Of a stretch of 64,000 nucleotides of DNA, positions 17,873-26,489 are shown piece by piece. Both the position numbers and the translations under genes were made by a program. The stretch comes from Nitratireductor soli. GTDB taxonomy: Bacteria > Pseudomonadota > Alphaproteobacteria > Rhizobiales > Rhizobiaceae. The notes beneath the pieces were generated by a model. The model was not told the DNA's origin. It ran no database searches and saw nothing but the letters and a program-made list of their open reading frames with translations. Position 1 is the stretch's first letter. Every line of letters starts with the position of its first letter. The DNA lies in NCBI RefSeq assembly GCF_001050155.1, contig NZ_LFVY01000003.1:248001-312000 (forward strand), in the 5' to 3' direction.

Positions 17873-17906
17873 CCGTTATAAGAAAAATGAGTTTCTCTTA
17901 TAACGG
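17873..17906. promoter_or_regulatory. Palindromic operator 1 upstream of the nucleotidyltransferase gene
   Basis: CCGTTATAAGA (17873-17883) and TCTTATAACGG (17896-17906) are perfect reverse complements with a 12-base spacer. The site begins 10 bases upstream of the start codon at 17863. It shares the GTTATAAGA core with the second palindrome at 17927-17966. Confidence 0.65.
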
Positions 17907-17926
17907 CATCAGCTTAAGCGACGCAA

Positions 17927-17966
17927 GCGACGTTATAAGAAAATTGCAGAATTCTTATAACGTCGC
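17927..17966. promoter_or_regulatory. Palindromic operator 2 upstream of the nucleotidyltransferase gene
   Basis: GCGACGTTATAAGAA (17927-17941) and TTCTTATAACGTCGC (17952-17966) form a perfect 15-bp inverted repeat with a 10-base spacer. With operator 1 it gives four copies of GTTATAAGA, all on the same arrangement. The pair looks like a dimer-of-dimers binding site for an autoregulator of the toxin-antitoxin kind. Confidence 0.65.
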
Positions 17967-17981
17967 CGCATCATCCAGAGT

Positions 17982-18137
17982 TCAACGTTCCGTATAGCGA
18001 TCAACAGGTCCCTTAAAGGAACCGCTCCCGGACGCGAAGATTCGAAGGCCAAACCCTGGGAGTTCATCGTCCCAGATCACGTAGTCCTTATTGCCCGTCT
18101 CGGCCGTATCGACGAGCCGCTTGGTGATCTTTGCCAT
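17982..18137 (-). pseudogene. N-terminal fragment of a tyrosine integrase
   Basis: Only 51 codons remain from the ATG at 18137. They match the Arm-DNA-binding start of P4/DUF4102-type integrases: a MAKITKRLVDTAE opening, then IWDDELPGFGLRIFASG, after which normal proteins continue with a SYxxQYR strand. Here the frame diverges after GSGSF and stops at 17982, so the core-binding and catalytic domains are gone. It lies 1.5 kb from the tRNA-Arg 3' half and supports a decayed integrated element. Confidence 0.75.
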
Positions 18138-18182
18138 GCTCCGGTCCCTACCGGACCCGACTTTCGCGTAAGCACCACGCAA

Positions 18183-18437
18183 GCACTTGGCGGCAAATTC
18201 GGGCGTATTCTCGGATAGAGACTTCGGAGCCTCCTCTTCTGAAAATAAATATATTTCAGTCTGTTAGAGTTCCCTTGCGTACCCTATCGCACAACTCGGA
18301 TGGGCTACTTGACCAGCTCCGAAGGCTGGTCTCAAGGGCTCCCGGTTCGATGAACGCGGTCTTTGCGCTGGCTCGACCGGAAAACCGTAAGCGCACGGCT
18401 CGCCTGAAAAGGTCGTCGTCGCTTCACACGCCATGCG
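18183..18437. other. Intergenic stretch with hairpin after the Liv operon
   Basis: No gene is supported. A TGAAA-rich AT stretch (18239-18258) and a hairpin GACCAGC-TCCGAAG-GCTGGTC (18311-18331) are present. Read on the minus strand the loop is CTTCGGA, a stable UUCG-type cap, but no T-run follows. It could weakly end the LivF-distal transcript. Confidence 0.4.
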
Positions 18438-19142
18438 TCAAACGACGTGGCCCCGCCCGAGATAGAGCTCCGCCGCCCGCTCATCAGCCAGAAGCGTCTC
18501 CGCAGCTCCCTCAAGAGCGACAAGACCACCATCGAGAATGCAGCCTCGGTTGGAAATCGCCAGAGATTGGCGGGCACGTTGTTCGACGATCAGCACCGAT
18601 ACGCCAAGCGAGGGCAACTGGCGGATAAGCGCGAAGGACGCGGCCACCTTGTTCGGTGAAAGGGCCGCCGTCGGCTCGTCAAGCAGCATGAGACGCGGTT
18701 TCGGCACCAGCGCGCGGGCAAAGGCAAGCTGTTGGCGCTCGCCGCCCGAAAGGCTGCCGGCGCGCATGCGCCGCCGCTCGGCGAGCAGCGGAAAGGTCGT
18801 GAAAAGCTCATCGATGCGCTGCCGGCTGCCGCCGGAAACCACCTGAAGGTTCTCAAGGATGGTCAGGCTGGCGAAGACATTGGCCACCTGCGGCACATAG
18901 CCGATGCCCAACGCCACGCGCACTTCCGCCGAAAGCGGCAGGATGTCCTTGCCCATGAAGGAGATCGCGCCGCTGGAGCGCGGCAGGAGGCCGACGATGG
19001 CCTTGGCCAGGGTCGACTTGCCGGCGCCGTTGGTGCCTGCGACCGTCAGTATCTCGCCGTCGGCGAGGTCGAGGTCGATGCCGTTGAGGATGTCGACTTC
19101 CGAATAGCCGCCGCGCAAGCCGCGAATGGACAGGATGGTCAT
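18438..19142 (-). CDS. Branched-chain-type ABC transporter ATPase, LivF family (system 2)
   Basis: ATPase of 234 residues with Walker A GTNGAGKST (an unusual T in place of P), signature LSGGERQ and Walker B LMLLDEP. It lacks the extra 20-residue loop of LivG, which marks it as LivF. Its ATG overlaps the LivG stop by four bases. It is the last gene of an eleven-kilobase operon headed by TetR at 29848 and works with the permeases at 19894-21644. Confidence 0.92.
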   Translation of the reverse strand: MTILSIRGLRGGYSEVDILNGIDLDLADGEILTVAGTNGAGKSTLAKAIVGLLPRSSGAISFMGKDILPLSAEVRVALGIGYVPQVANVFASLTILENLQVVSGGSRQRIDELFTTFPLLAERRRMRAGSLSGGERQQLAFARALVPKPRLMLLDEPTAALSPNKVAASFALIRQLPSLGVSVLIVEQRARQSLAISNRGCILDGGLVALEGAAETLLADERAAELYLGRGHVV

Positions 19143-19897
19143 GCATCGCCTCCCAGATAAGCGTCGCGCACGGCCTTGTCGGCAAGCACGGTCGCCGGCT
19201 CCCCTTCGGCCAGGATCGCACCCTGGTCCATGACATAGAGACGCGAGACCAGTCGCGTCAGCGCGTCGAGATCGTGCTCGATGATGAAAAAGCCGATGCC
19301 CCGGCCGTTGAGTTCGCGGATGCGCTCCATGATCTCGCCGATCAGCACCGGGTTCACCCCGGCGAAGGGTTCGTCGAGAAGGATCAACTTCGGCTCGACC
19401 ATCAGCGCGCGGCCGAGCTCAAGCAGCTTCTTCTGCCCGCCCGACAGAAGTCCCGCCGAGGTCTCGGCGACCCGGTCGAGGCGCAGGAAGGAGATCGCCT
19501 CGTCAGCGCGTTTGCGCAGGGCTTTCTCCTGACGGTGCACCAGGCCCGGCCGCAGGAACAGGCTGGTCAGGTTCTCCCCCGCCTGCCCGGGGGCGGCGGC
19601 CATGAGATTCTCCCGCACCGAAAGATGCGAGAATTCCTTCGGCACCTGAAAGGTGCGGACCATGCCCGCGCGCGCCCGGGTCGAGGCTGACATCCCGTCC
19701 ATGGAAGCGCCGTTGAAGGCGACGTGACCCGAGCTGGGCGGCATGAAACCGGATATGACGGAAAACAGCGTCGATTTTCCCGCGCCATTCGGCCCGATCA
19801 GCCCGACGAGCCCGTCGAGCGGCATGGATATGCTCACATTCTTGAGAACTTCAAAGCCATCGAAGGCCTTGCAGATATCGACCGCGGCAAATGTCAT
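19139..19897 (-). CDS. Branched-chain-type ABC transporter ATPase, LivG family (system 2)
   Basis: LivG-type ATPase of 252 residues: Walker A GPNGAGKST, the LivG-specific RTFQVPKEFSHLSVRENL segment with a long helical insert, signature LSGGQ, Walker B LILLDEP followed by FAGVNP, and the IEHDLD switch histidine. It overlaps the LivM stop by four bases upstream and the LivF start downstream. It pairs with LivF to drive the LivHM pore. Confidence 0.93.
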   Translation of the reverse strand: MTFAAVDICKAFDGFEVLKNVSISMPLDGLVGLIGPNGAGKSTLFSVISGFMPPSSGHVAFNGASMDGMSASTRARAGMVRTFQVPKEFSHLSVRENLMAAAPGQAGENLTSLFLRPGLVHRQEKALRKRADEAISFLRLDRVAETSAGLLSGGQKKLLELGRALMVEPKLILLDEPFAGVNPVLIGEIMERIRELNGRGIGFFIIEHDLDALTRLVSRLYVMDQGAILAEGEPATVLADKAVRDAYLGGDA

Positions 19898-20781
19898 CGC
19901 TTCGTATAATCCCCCATGAGGCCCTGCGGGCGATAAAGCGTGAAGAGGATGAGCAGGAGGCCGATCACGCCGATGCGCAGCGATGCCATCTCGACCTCCG
20001 ACACGCCGGGGATGAAATCGCGCATGAAGCGCGAGCCTTCGAGAAAGACCATCAGCAGCACCGTGCCCACAATGGCGCCGGAGATGCGCCCCACGCCACC
20101 GATGATGATCGCCATCCAGACGTAGAATGTGACGAGCGGCACGAATTGCTCGGGGATGATGAAGGTGATGTAGTGCGCGTAGAACGCGCCGGCGATGCCG
20201 GCCAGCGCCGCCGACAGCATCAGCACCTGAATCTTGAACCGGGCGGGATCCTTGCCGAGCGCCTTCAGCGCATCCTCATTGTCGCGAATCGCCTGGATGA
20301 CGCGGCCGAAGGGGCTCTTGATGATGCGCCACATGACGAGCGCGGCCCCCACGCAGACCGCCAGCAGCAACCCCGCCGTGGCAAGCTGCGCCGCCAAACC
20401 AACCGGCAGGCTGGAGAAGAGGCGCGGTATGCCGGGAACGCCCTGCACGCCGTTGGTCAGCCATTTCTCGCTGACGATGATGATACGGACCGTTTCGGAA
20501 AAACCCAGCGTGACGATGGCGAAATAATCGTCCCGTAACCGCAATGATATGAGCCCGATGGGCCAGGCGGCGAGACCCGCCGCGATTGCCGCCGCGCAAA
20601 AGCTGGCAAACAGCGGAACACCGGAAAGCGCCAGCAGAGCGGAGGTATAAGCGCCGATGGCGAAGAACCCCACATGGCCGAAATTGATGAGGCCGACCGA
20701 ACCGTATTGCAGCGACAATCCGAAGGACAAGAGCAGGTAGATCAGCGTGATGATGGCGATGGCCAGGAGATAGCTCAGCAT
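19894..20781 (-). CDS. Branched-chain-type ABC transporter permease, LivM family (system 2)
   Basis: Inner-membrane permease of 295 residues starting MLSYLLAI. The family motif SLQYGSVGLINFGHVGFFAIGAY is present (residues about 23-45), and the C-terminal part ends in LFTLYRPQGLMGDYTK. The true start is the ATG at 20781, which shares its A with the stop of the upstream permease gene (TGATG). The long reading to 21078 is the out-of-phase overlap with LivH. It forms the pore with LivH. Confidence 0.93.
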   Translation of the reverse strand: MLSYLLAIAIITLIYLLLSFGLSLQYGSVGLINFGHVGFFAIGAYTSALLALSGVPLFASFCAAAIAAGLAAWPIGLISLRLRDDYFAIVTLGFSETVRIIIVSEKWLTNGVQGVPGIPRLFSSLPVGLAAQLATAGLLLAVCVGAALVMWRIIKSPFGRVIQAIRDNEDALKALGKDPARFKIQVLMLSAALAGIAGAFYAHYITFIIPEQFVPLVTFYVWMAIIIGGVGRISGAIVGTVLLMVFLEGSRFMRDFIPGVSEVEMASLRIGVIGLLLILFTLYRPQGLMGDYTKR

Positions 20782-21644
20782 CAGCGCACCCCCTCGATGC
20801 GGCCTAGAAGCCCGGACGGGCGCTTGAGCAGCACGATGAGCATGATCGCGAAGGACAGGGCGATCTTGTAGGTGAAGCCGACGAACGGCGTCGACATTTC
20901 CTGCACCACGCCGAGGATGAGGCCGGCGAGCAATGCGCCGGCGGGGCTGCCGATGCCGCCGAAAATGGCGGCGGCGAAGGCCGGCATCAGCATGTCCCAG
21001 CCCATTTCCGGACTGACCACGGTTTTCACGCCGAGCATAACGCCGCCAGCCCCGGCAATGGCGCCGGCGAGCACCCACAGTGCCGCCAGCACCCGGCCCG
21101 AGCGGATGCCCGAGACGCGGGCAAGCGCGGCATTGTCGGCCACGGCGCGCATCTGCCTGCCGATTGGCGTCAGGTGCAGAACGGCAAAGGCGAGCGCCAG
21201 AATGACCGCCGCGAGCAGCGCAAGCTGCAGATCGAGCGGATTGATGGCGAGCCCGCCGATCCGGTAGGGCCGGCTGAGCGGCATGCTGAACACCATGGGC
21301 TGATGGCCGAAGGCCAGGCCCATGATGGAGCGCAACACGAAGCCGACGCCGATCGAGGCGACGAGCAGTGCGACCACCGAGCGCGCGGCCAGCCGGCGAA
21401 AGACCAGCAAGTGGCCCGCAAGCGCCACGGCGGCGGTGACGACCACAGCGAAGATGCCGCTCAACAGGAGAGACCCGGTCAGCGGATAGACGATCAGCCC
21501 GGAAAAGGCTCCGACCGTCATGATGTCGCCGGTTGCGGCATTGGGAAAGCGCACGATGCCGAACACCAGCGTGATCGACATGGCGGCAAGACTGATCACC
21601 AGGCCCTGGACGAGCCCGTTAACGGCAAGCTGCGCGAAATACAT
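20781..21644 (-). CDS. Branched-chain-type ABC transporter permease, LivH family (system 2)
   Basis: Permease of 287 residues with about eight membrane helices. The FPNAATGDIMTVGAFSG stretch corresponds to the LivH FAHGxxxxLGAY signature, and the IFGGIGSPAGAL loop is the conserved GG-S-GA motif. It starts at ATG 21644, 67 bases after the binding-protein gene, and is coupled to LivM. Confidence 0.93.
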   Translation of the reverse strand: MYFAQLAVNGLVQGLVISLAAMSITLVFGIVRFPNAATGDIMTVGAFSGLIVYPLTGSLLLSGIFAVVVTAAVALAGHLLVFRRLAARSVVALLVASIGVGFVLRSIMGLAFGHQPMVFSMPLSRPYRIGGLAINPLDLQLALLAAVILALAFAVLHLTPIGRQMRAVADNAALARVSGIRSGRVLAALWVLAGAIAGAGGVMLGVKTVVSPEMGWDMLMPAFAAAIFGGIGSPAGALLAGLILGVVQEMSTPFVGFTYKIALSFAIMLIVLLKRPSGLLGRIEGVR

Positions 21645-21711
21645 GAACGGTTCCTCATTCCGCCGAAGCGGCTGGCGGGATCCCGGGACGAAACGGGCTC
21701 CCGCCGCTGTG

Positions 21712-22932
21712 TCAGATCTTGACGACGTAGTGACGGTTGATCTTCCCGTCCTCGATGACGGAGGCGGAGAAGTCCGGCGTCACATCGCCATACGCATCGA
21801 AATCGAGCACCGAGGAGGCGCCTTCATAGTTGATGGGGCCGGATTTCAGCGCTTCCTTGCCCTCGGCGAAGGACGAGACTGTCGTGCCGTCCGGGTTGGC
21901 CACGTCGTGCATCTTCTCGTTCACCTTGGCCATGTCGGTGGTGCCGGCGGCTTCCACGGCCAAGGCAAGCACCGTCATCATGTCCCAGGTCATGGCGGCG
22001 TAGACATTGTCCGAGCCGGGTTTGCCCATCGCGGCCTGATAGGCCTTGTCGTATTCCGTGTAGGCTGCGGCCTCCTCGTTGGAGACGGAATCGACCGAGA
22101 TGATGCCTTCCACCACGTCCGGTCCGAGCGCCGCCACGAGATCGCTGTTCGCCGCCCATCCGGGGATGATCCACTTCGCTGGCTGGCCGGCCTGATACCA
22201 CTCGCGCAGGATGATGGTGGTGTCACCGACATAGGAGCCCATCACGATCACATCCGGCTGCGCGGCAAGGATCTGCATCAGTTCGGAACTGTAGCTCGTC
22301 TGCTTCGGCTCATAGACGACGCTGGAGACGATCTCGCCGCCCTTGGCCTCCCACGCCTTCTTGAAGCCTTCGGTATTGCCAATGCCCGAAGCGTTGTTGA
22401 AAGCCATCGTCGCGGGACGTTTGAAGCCTTCCTTCTCGGCGATCTCGGCGAAGGCGCGCCCAAAACGGTCGTTCGTCGCCTGGAAACGGTAGCTCAGTCC
22501 CTTCTCGTTGGCGGGCGGCACGGAAAGGGCCGGAGCACCCGACGTGTTCATCAGCATGATCCCGGCATCATTGGTCAGCGGCACGACGGCCAGCGAGACG
22601 CCCGAGGACCAGGTGCCGAGCACGGCTTGCACCTTGTTCACCTCAATCAATTTCTTGGCGGCGAGCACGGCCGCCTGAGGGTCGGTCTGGGTGTCCTCGG
22701 CGAAGATTTCGATCTTTCGGCCGGCCGCCCCGCCCGCCGCGTTCACGGCGTCGGCGGCGGCGAGGATCATCTTCTGCATGCCCTCGCCATAGGGGCCGCC
22801 CGCACCCGTCACCGGGTTCAGCGCACCGATGCGCAGCGTGCCTTCCGATTGCGCGAAACCGGAGCCGGTCAAGAGTGGCAGTGCCATTGCCCCTGCGGTT
22901 CCGGCGAGAAATTCACGACGTGTCCTGTTCAT
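21712..22932 (-). CDS. Branched-chain-type solute-binding protein (system 2), Tat signal
   Basis: Periplasmic type-I binding protein of 406 residues (Peripla_BP_6). The N-terminus has a twin-arginine signal (TRREFLAG, then a hydrophobic core and GFAQ). The mature part opens with LRIGALNPVTGAGGPYGEGM and contains LGTWSSGVSLAVVPLTND. It resembles the other receptor of this operon (26490-27695) throughout, consistent with an old duplication of the transport unit. The amidohydrolase just upstream suggests an amide-bearing ligand rather than leucine. Confidence 0.92.
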   Translation of the reverse strand: MNRTRREFLAGTAGAMALPLLTGSGFAQSEGTLRIGALNPVTGAGGPYGEGMQKMILAAADAVNAAGGAAGRKIEIFAEDTQTDPQAAVLAAKKLIEVNKVQAVLGTWSSGVSLAVVPLTNDAGIMLMNTSGAPALSVPPANEKGLSYRFQATNDRFGRAFAEIAEKEGFKRPATMAFNNASGIGNTEGFKKAWEAKGGEIVSSVVYEPKQTSYSSELMQILAAQPDVIVMGSYVGDTTIILREWYQAGQPAKWIIPGWAANSDLVAALGPDVVEGIISVDSVSNEEAAAYTEYDKAYQAAMGKPGSDNVYAAMTWDMMTVLALAVEAAGTTDMAKVNEKMHDVANPDGTTVSSFAEGKEALKSGPINYEGASSVLDFDAYGDVTPDFSASVIEDGKINRHYVVKI

Positions 22933-22972
22933 GGTGTTCCCCTTTTAATGTCGATCTTCTTGTTGTGTTCGA

Positions 22973-24208
22973 TCAGCCGAGCGCGGTTCTTTTCACGAAC
23001 CGTCCCGCCTGCATGATGACCGGCATGTGCTTGCCCTGGCCGGTGAGCAGGGAGAGATCCTCGAGCGGATTGCCGTCGACGACGATGAGATCGGCGAAGG
23101 CATCCGCAGCGATCGTTCCGAGTTTTCCTTCCATGCGCACAAGACGCGCGGCCACGCTGGTGGCCGACGCGATCACCTCCTGCGCCGGCAGCACGCGGCC
23201 GCGTATGACGAACTCCTCCGACTGGTGCCGGTGCATGTCGCCGAGCAGATCGGTGCCATAAGCCATGGCCAGACCGGCATCGCGCATGGTTTCGAGCGAT
23301 TTCATGCCGCCCGAGCGTACATAATCGGCCTTGGCGACCGAATCCGCCGGAAAGCCAAGCGAGCCGCCTTCGCTGACCAGCTTTTCATAGGTGACCAGCG
23401 TCGGCACGGCATAGGCCCCCTTCTCGCGGGCGAGCGCGGCGGTCTCGGAGGAAATGAAATTGCAGTGTTCCAGCGAATGGACGCCGCATTCCACGACGCG
23501 GCGGATGCCGTCGTCCGTGTAGACATGTGCCGAGACATATGTGCCGGCGTTCTGCGCCTCCTCGACCACGGCCAGAAGTTCGTCGCGGCTGAAGCCCAGG
23601 AAATGGATCGGGTCCGTTGGCGAAGCGGCGCCGCCATTGGCCATGATCTTGATGAATTCGGCCCCGTTCTTGATCTCTTCGCGCGCTGCGCGGCGGATCC
23701 CGTCGACGCCGTCGCAGACGCGGCCAAGCGCGCCCAAACGGAAACGGTTGGTGGGCACCGGCGTATCATCGAACGGGCCGCGGAAATCGGCGTGCCCGCC
23801 CGTCTGGCTCAGCGCCTTGCCGCAGATGAAGAGGCGTGGGGCCGGGAACAGGCCTTCCCCGACCGCGCGCTTGAGGCCGATATCGGCGCCCCCCACGTCG
23901 CGAACCGTGGTGAAGCCGCGCGCCAGCATGTCGCGCATGATGATCGCCGCGCGCGGCGCCGCCAGGCTGTCGGGCAGGCGTGCATTCTCGCCGAGATTGG
24001 CGAGCGAGGCGACCACATGCACGTGGCAATCGATCAGGCCGGGCATGAGCGTGCGGCCCTTGAGGTCCACCACCTCGGCGCCGCCCGCCTTCACCGAGGC
24101 TGAAACCTCGCGAATGACGCCGTCTTCGACAAGCACGGAGGTGGGGTCGCCTGGTTCGGGGGCGGTTCCATCGACGATGCGGGCATTGGCGAAAAGATAG
24201 GACGACAC
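22973..24208 (-). CDS. Metal-dependent amidohydrolase (imidazolonepropionase/prolidase-like)
   Basis: A 411-residue member of the amidohydrolase superfamily. The metal motifs are in order: DCHVHV (HxH near residue 61), a lysine in FIKIMANGG (about 190) for bridging, AHVYTDD, SLEHCNF and GTDLLGD with the final Asp. The fold hydrolyses cyclic or linear amides and carbamates. The start is GTG 24208 with AGGAG eight bases before. It sits between the two Liv-type systems in one operon, so it likely processes the imported ligand in the cytoplasm; no signal peptide is visible. Confidence 0.9.
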   Translation of the reverse strand: MSSYLFANARIVDGTAPEPGDPTSVLVEDGVIREVSASVKAGGAEVVDLKGRTLMPGLIDCHVHVVASLANLGENARLPDSLAAPRAAIIMRDMLARGFTTVRDVGGADIGLKRAVGEGLFPAPRLFICGKALSQTGGHADFRGPFDDTPVPTNRFRLGALGRVCDGVDGIRRAAREEIKNGAEFIKIMANGGAASPTDPIHFLGFSRDELLAVVEEAQNAGTYVSAHVYTDDGIRRVVECGVHSLEHCNFISSETAALAREKGAYAVPTLVTYEKLVSEGGSLGFPADSVAKADYVRSGGMKSLETMRDAGLAMAYGTDLLGDMHRHQSEEFVIRGRVLPAQEVIASATSVAARLVRMEGKLGTIAADAFADLIVVDGNPLEDLSLLTGQGKHMPVIMQAGRFVKRTALG

Positions 24209-24715
24209 TTATGCACTCCTGGTGGTTGCCGCACGGGCTTCGGCCCGTGCATTCAAAAAAGCGGGAACGAGAAGGGGGGCGAGCGGCGCGACGCGGGCCA
24301 CGTCCGCTTCCTGGTAATGATGTTCGGGAGCGAGGATGTTGAACGTGCCGATCGCCTCGCCGTCATAAAGCACGGGAAGGTTGATGACCGAGCCAAGCCC
24401 CATGCTCGCGATCAGTGCGTGATCGAAGAAGGCCCAGCGGATGCCTTCGCGGTCACGCCCGAGAAAGGGCTGTTTCTGCTTGAGAACGAGATCGCCCCAC
24501 GGCGTCGGCCCCATCAGCTTGCGCCCCGAGACGGGGTATTCCACGGGCCGGCTCGAATAGACCCGGGCCACGTCCTGCCCATCCACATAGAGCAGGGTGA
24601 ACAATTCATGCCCCACCAGTGCATGGCTCGCCTTTTCGAGCGCCTTATAAAGGGTCTCGGGCTGGCCGGGTTCGGCAAGGATCGGAAGAAGATCTTGAGA
24701 CGCTGTGATTGTCAT
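24209..24715 (-). CDS. Stand-alone GAF-domain protein
   Basis: A 168-residue protein consisting of one GAF-like domain: LYVDGQDVARVYSS, a central SVINLPVLYDGEAIGTFNIL strand pair and a C-terminal VAPLAPLLVPAFLNA helix. GAF domains bind small ligands. There is no attached kinase, cyclase or DNA-binding domain. The start overlaps the LivM stop by four bases and the stop abuts the amidohydrolase GTG, so it is fixed within the operon. It may sense the ligand or assist the hydrolase; no function is established. Confidence 0.8.
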   Translation of the reverse strand: MTITASQDLLPILAEPGQPETLYKALEKASHALVGHELFTLLYVDGQDVARVYSSRPVEYPVSGRKLMGPTPWGDLVLKQKQPFLGRDREGIRWAFFDHALIASMGLGSVINLPVLYDGEAIGTFNILAPEHHYQEADVARVAPLAPLLVPAFLNARAEARAATTRSA

Positions 24716-25611
24716 GATTTTGGAGCCGGCAGGATCTGTTCGGGGAGCAGGCCCTGCGGGCGGAACCGCAGGACGAGGATGAGGGCGACGCCGACCAGGA
24801 TTTCCCGGCAGGCGGCAAATTGCGCCGGCGCCAGCGCAGGCACGAGATCGGGCAGGAAGCGCGTAAGTTCAAGGAAGAACACCACCACATAGGCGCCGAG
24901 CACCCCGCCGGCCGGCCGGCCGACACCACCCGCGGCGACGGCGAGGAAAATGTAGATCGTGATCAGCGGTTGAAAATGGTCCGGCGAGACATAAGACTGG
25001 AAATGCGCGTAGAGCGCGCCGGCCAGCCCGGCGATCGCCGCCGATACGGCAAAGGCCTGCACCTTGAAGCCGAGCACATTCTTGCCGGCGAAGCCCGCCA
25101 GTTCCTGGTCCTCGCGGATCGCCTTCATCGCGCGGCCATAGGGCGAGCGGTCGAGCCGCCGCAGCACCAGCCAGACGACCAGCACCACAGCGCTCACCAG
25201 AACCAGATAGAAAATGTTGAAGCCCTGGTTGCCGAGCGCCGATTTCAGCGGCGCCTGGATGCCCGAAATGCCGTCGGAGCCGTTGGTGAGCCAGCGCTCG
25301 TTGAGCGCCACAAGCCGGATCACCTCGGCAAGGCCCAATGTGACGATGGCGAGATAATCGTCGCGCAGGCGGGTGGTCGCGAGTGTCACGATCAGACCGG
25401 CGATGGCGCCGACGATGATGGCGCCGCCCCAGCCGAAGAGCACCGGCAGGCCCGCTCCGGTCAGAAGCGCGGAAGCGTAGGCGCCGAGCGCGAAGAAACC
25501 GACCAACCCGAGATTGACGAGGCCGATGCCGCCCCAGATCAGGTTCAGGCTCAGCGCCAGAAGCGCATAGATGCCGCCGATGGTCAGCGCGAATATGAGA
25601 TAGGCAAGCAT
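24712..25611 (-). CDS. Branched-chain-type ABC transporter permease, LivM family (system 1)
   Basis: A 299-residue permease beginning MLAYLIFAL. It has the NLIWGGIGLVNLGLVGFFALGAYASALL signature region and ends RFRPQGLLPEQIL. The ATG at 25611 shares its A with the LivH stop; the longer reading to 25722 is antisense-like residue content within LivH and is rejected. It pairs with the LivH at 25611-26474. Confidence 0.93.
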   Translation of the reverse strand: MLAYLIFALTIGGIYALLALSLNLIWGGIGLVNLGLVGFFALGAYASALLTGAGLPVLFGWGGAIIVGAIAGLIVTLATTRLRDDYLAIVTLGLAEVIRLVALNERWLTNGSDGISGIQAPLKSALGNQGFNIFYLVLVSAVVLVVWLVLRRLDRSPYGRAMKAIREDQELAGFAGKNVLGFKVQAFAVSAAIAGLAGALYAHFQSYVSPDHFQPLITIYIFLAVAAGGVGRPAGGVLGAYVVVFFLELTRFLPDLVPALAPAQFAACREILVGVALILVLRFRPQGLLPEQILPAPKS

Positions 25612-26474
25612 CAGTTCGCCCTTTCGCCGAAGAAGCCGCGTGGACGCACCGTCAAAACGAGCAGGATCGCCGCGAAGCCGACGGCCGAGCGGTAGGTTGC
25701 CGGCACGACCAGAAGGGCGCATTCCTCGGCGATGCCGATGGCCAGCGCACCGACGACCGCGCCGGGGATGGAGCCCAGCCCGCCGAGAACGGCGGCCGCG
25801 AACACGGTCAGCAACACCCGGAAGCCGAGCAGCGGATCGATGGAGGCGTCGAGACCGATCAACACGCCGCCGACGCCGGCAAGCCCGGCGCCGAGGAAGA
25901 TGGTCATCATCGCGACATGCGCCGGCTCGATGCCCTTCAGGCGGGCAAGGTCGGGATTGTCGGCGACGGCGCGCATCGCCTTGCCGAAGCGGGTGTAGCG
26001 CAAGAAGGCGAACACGGCGGCCATGATGACGACGGCAAAGGCCAGGCTCTGGAGTTGCTGCGGCCCCACCCTCAGCCCCATGAAGCGCCAGTCCGGCACG
26101 AGCGGCAGGTCGTAGCCGCGCAAATCGTTGCCGAAGAAGAGGCGCACCACGTTTTCAAGAACGGTGTTGAGCGCGATGGAGCCGATGGCCACCGTCAGCG
26201 CCCCTGCCCCGCGCAACTGCTTGAGTGCCGTCTCTTCGGCACCGACACCGATACAGCCGGCAATCGCGAAGGCGACCAGCAGCGCCGGCAGGATGCCGGC
26301 GCCGAAGTGAACATTCACCCACCAGGCCGCGAACGCGCCGATGGTGGCATAGGCGGCGATGGCGAAGTTCGGATAGCGCAGCACCGCGAAGATCGCCGTG
26401 AAGCCGATGGCCGGCACTGCAATCAGCGCTCCGTTCATCACCCCGTTCAACAGGGCCTGGAGGAGAATGGACAT
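25611..26474 (-). CDS. Branched-chain-type ABC transporter permease, LivH family (system 1)
   Basis: Permease of 287 residues if begun at ATG 26474, or 289 from GTG 26480; neither start has a strong ribosome site. It has YPNFAIAAYATIGAF and the conserved VLGGLGSIPGAVVGAL loop, and about eight membrane segments. It follows the binding-protein gene by about 10-16 bases, indicating translational coupling. Confidence 0.92.
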   Translation of the reverse strand: MSILLQALLNGVMNGALIAVPAIGFTAIFAVLRYPNFAIAAYATIGAFAAWWVNVHFGAGILPALLVAFAIAGCIGVGAEETALKQLRGAGALTVAIGSIALNTVLENVVRLFFGNDLRGYDLPLVPDWRFMGLRVGPQQLQSLAFAVVIMAAVFAFLRYTRFGKAMRAVADNPDLARLKGIEPAHVAMMTIFLGAGLAGVGGVLIGLDASIDPLLGFRVLLTVFAAAVLGGLGSIPGAVVGALAIGIAEECALLVVPATYRSAVGFAAILLVLTVRPRGFFGERAN

Positions 26475-26489
26475 GGTCACCGGGCTGCG

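Noticed and set aside
17873-17966. CRISPR-like array from repeated GTTATAAGA words
   Set aside because: Only four half-sites in two inverted pairs, spacers of 10-12 bases and no cas genes; operators are the better reading.
18311-18345. A second copy of the tRNA-Arg att core (CTCCGAAGGC near 18317)
   Set aside because: Ten bases match the anticodon-loop region, but the following bases cannot form a T-arm, and the word is part of a simple hairpin.
21520-24103. Long plus-strand open frames opposite the second Liv receptor and the amidohydrolase
   Set aside because: They mirror the minus-strand genes, are His/Arg/Asp-rich as antisense frames of GC-rich DNA are, and have no ribosome sites or family motifs.
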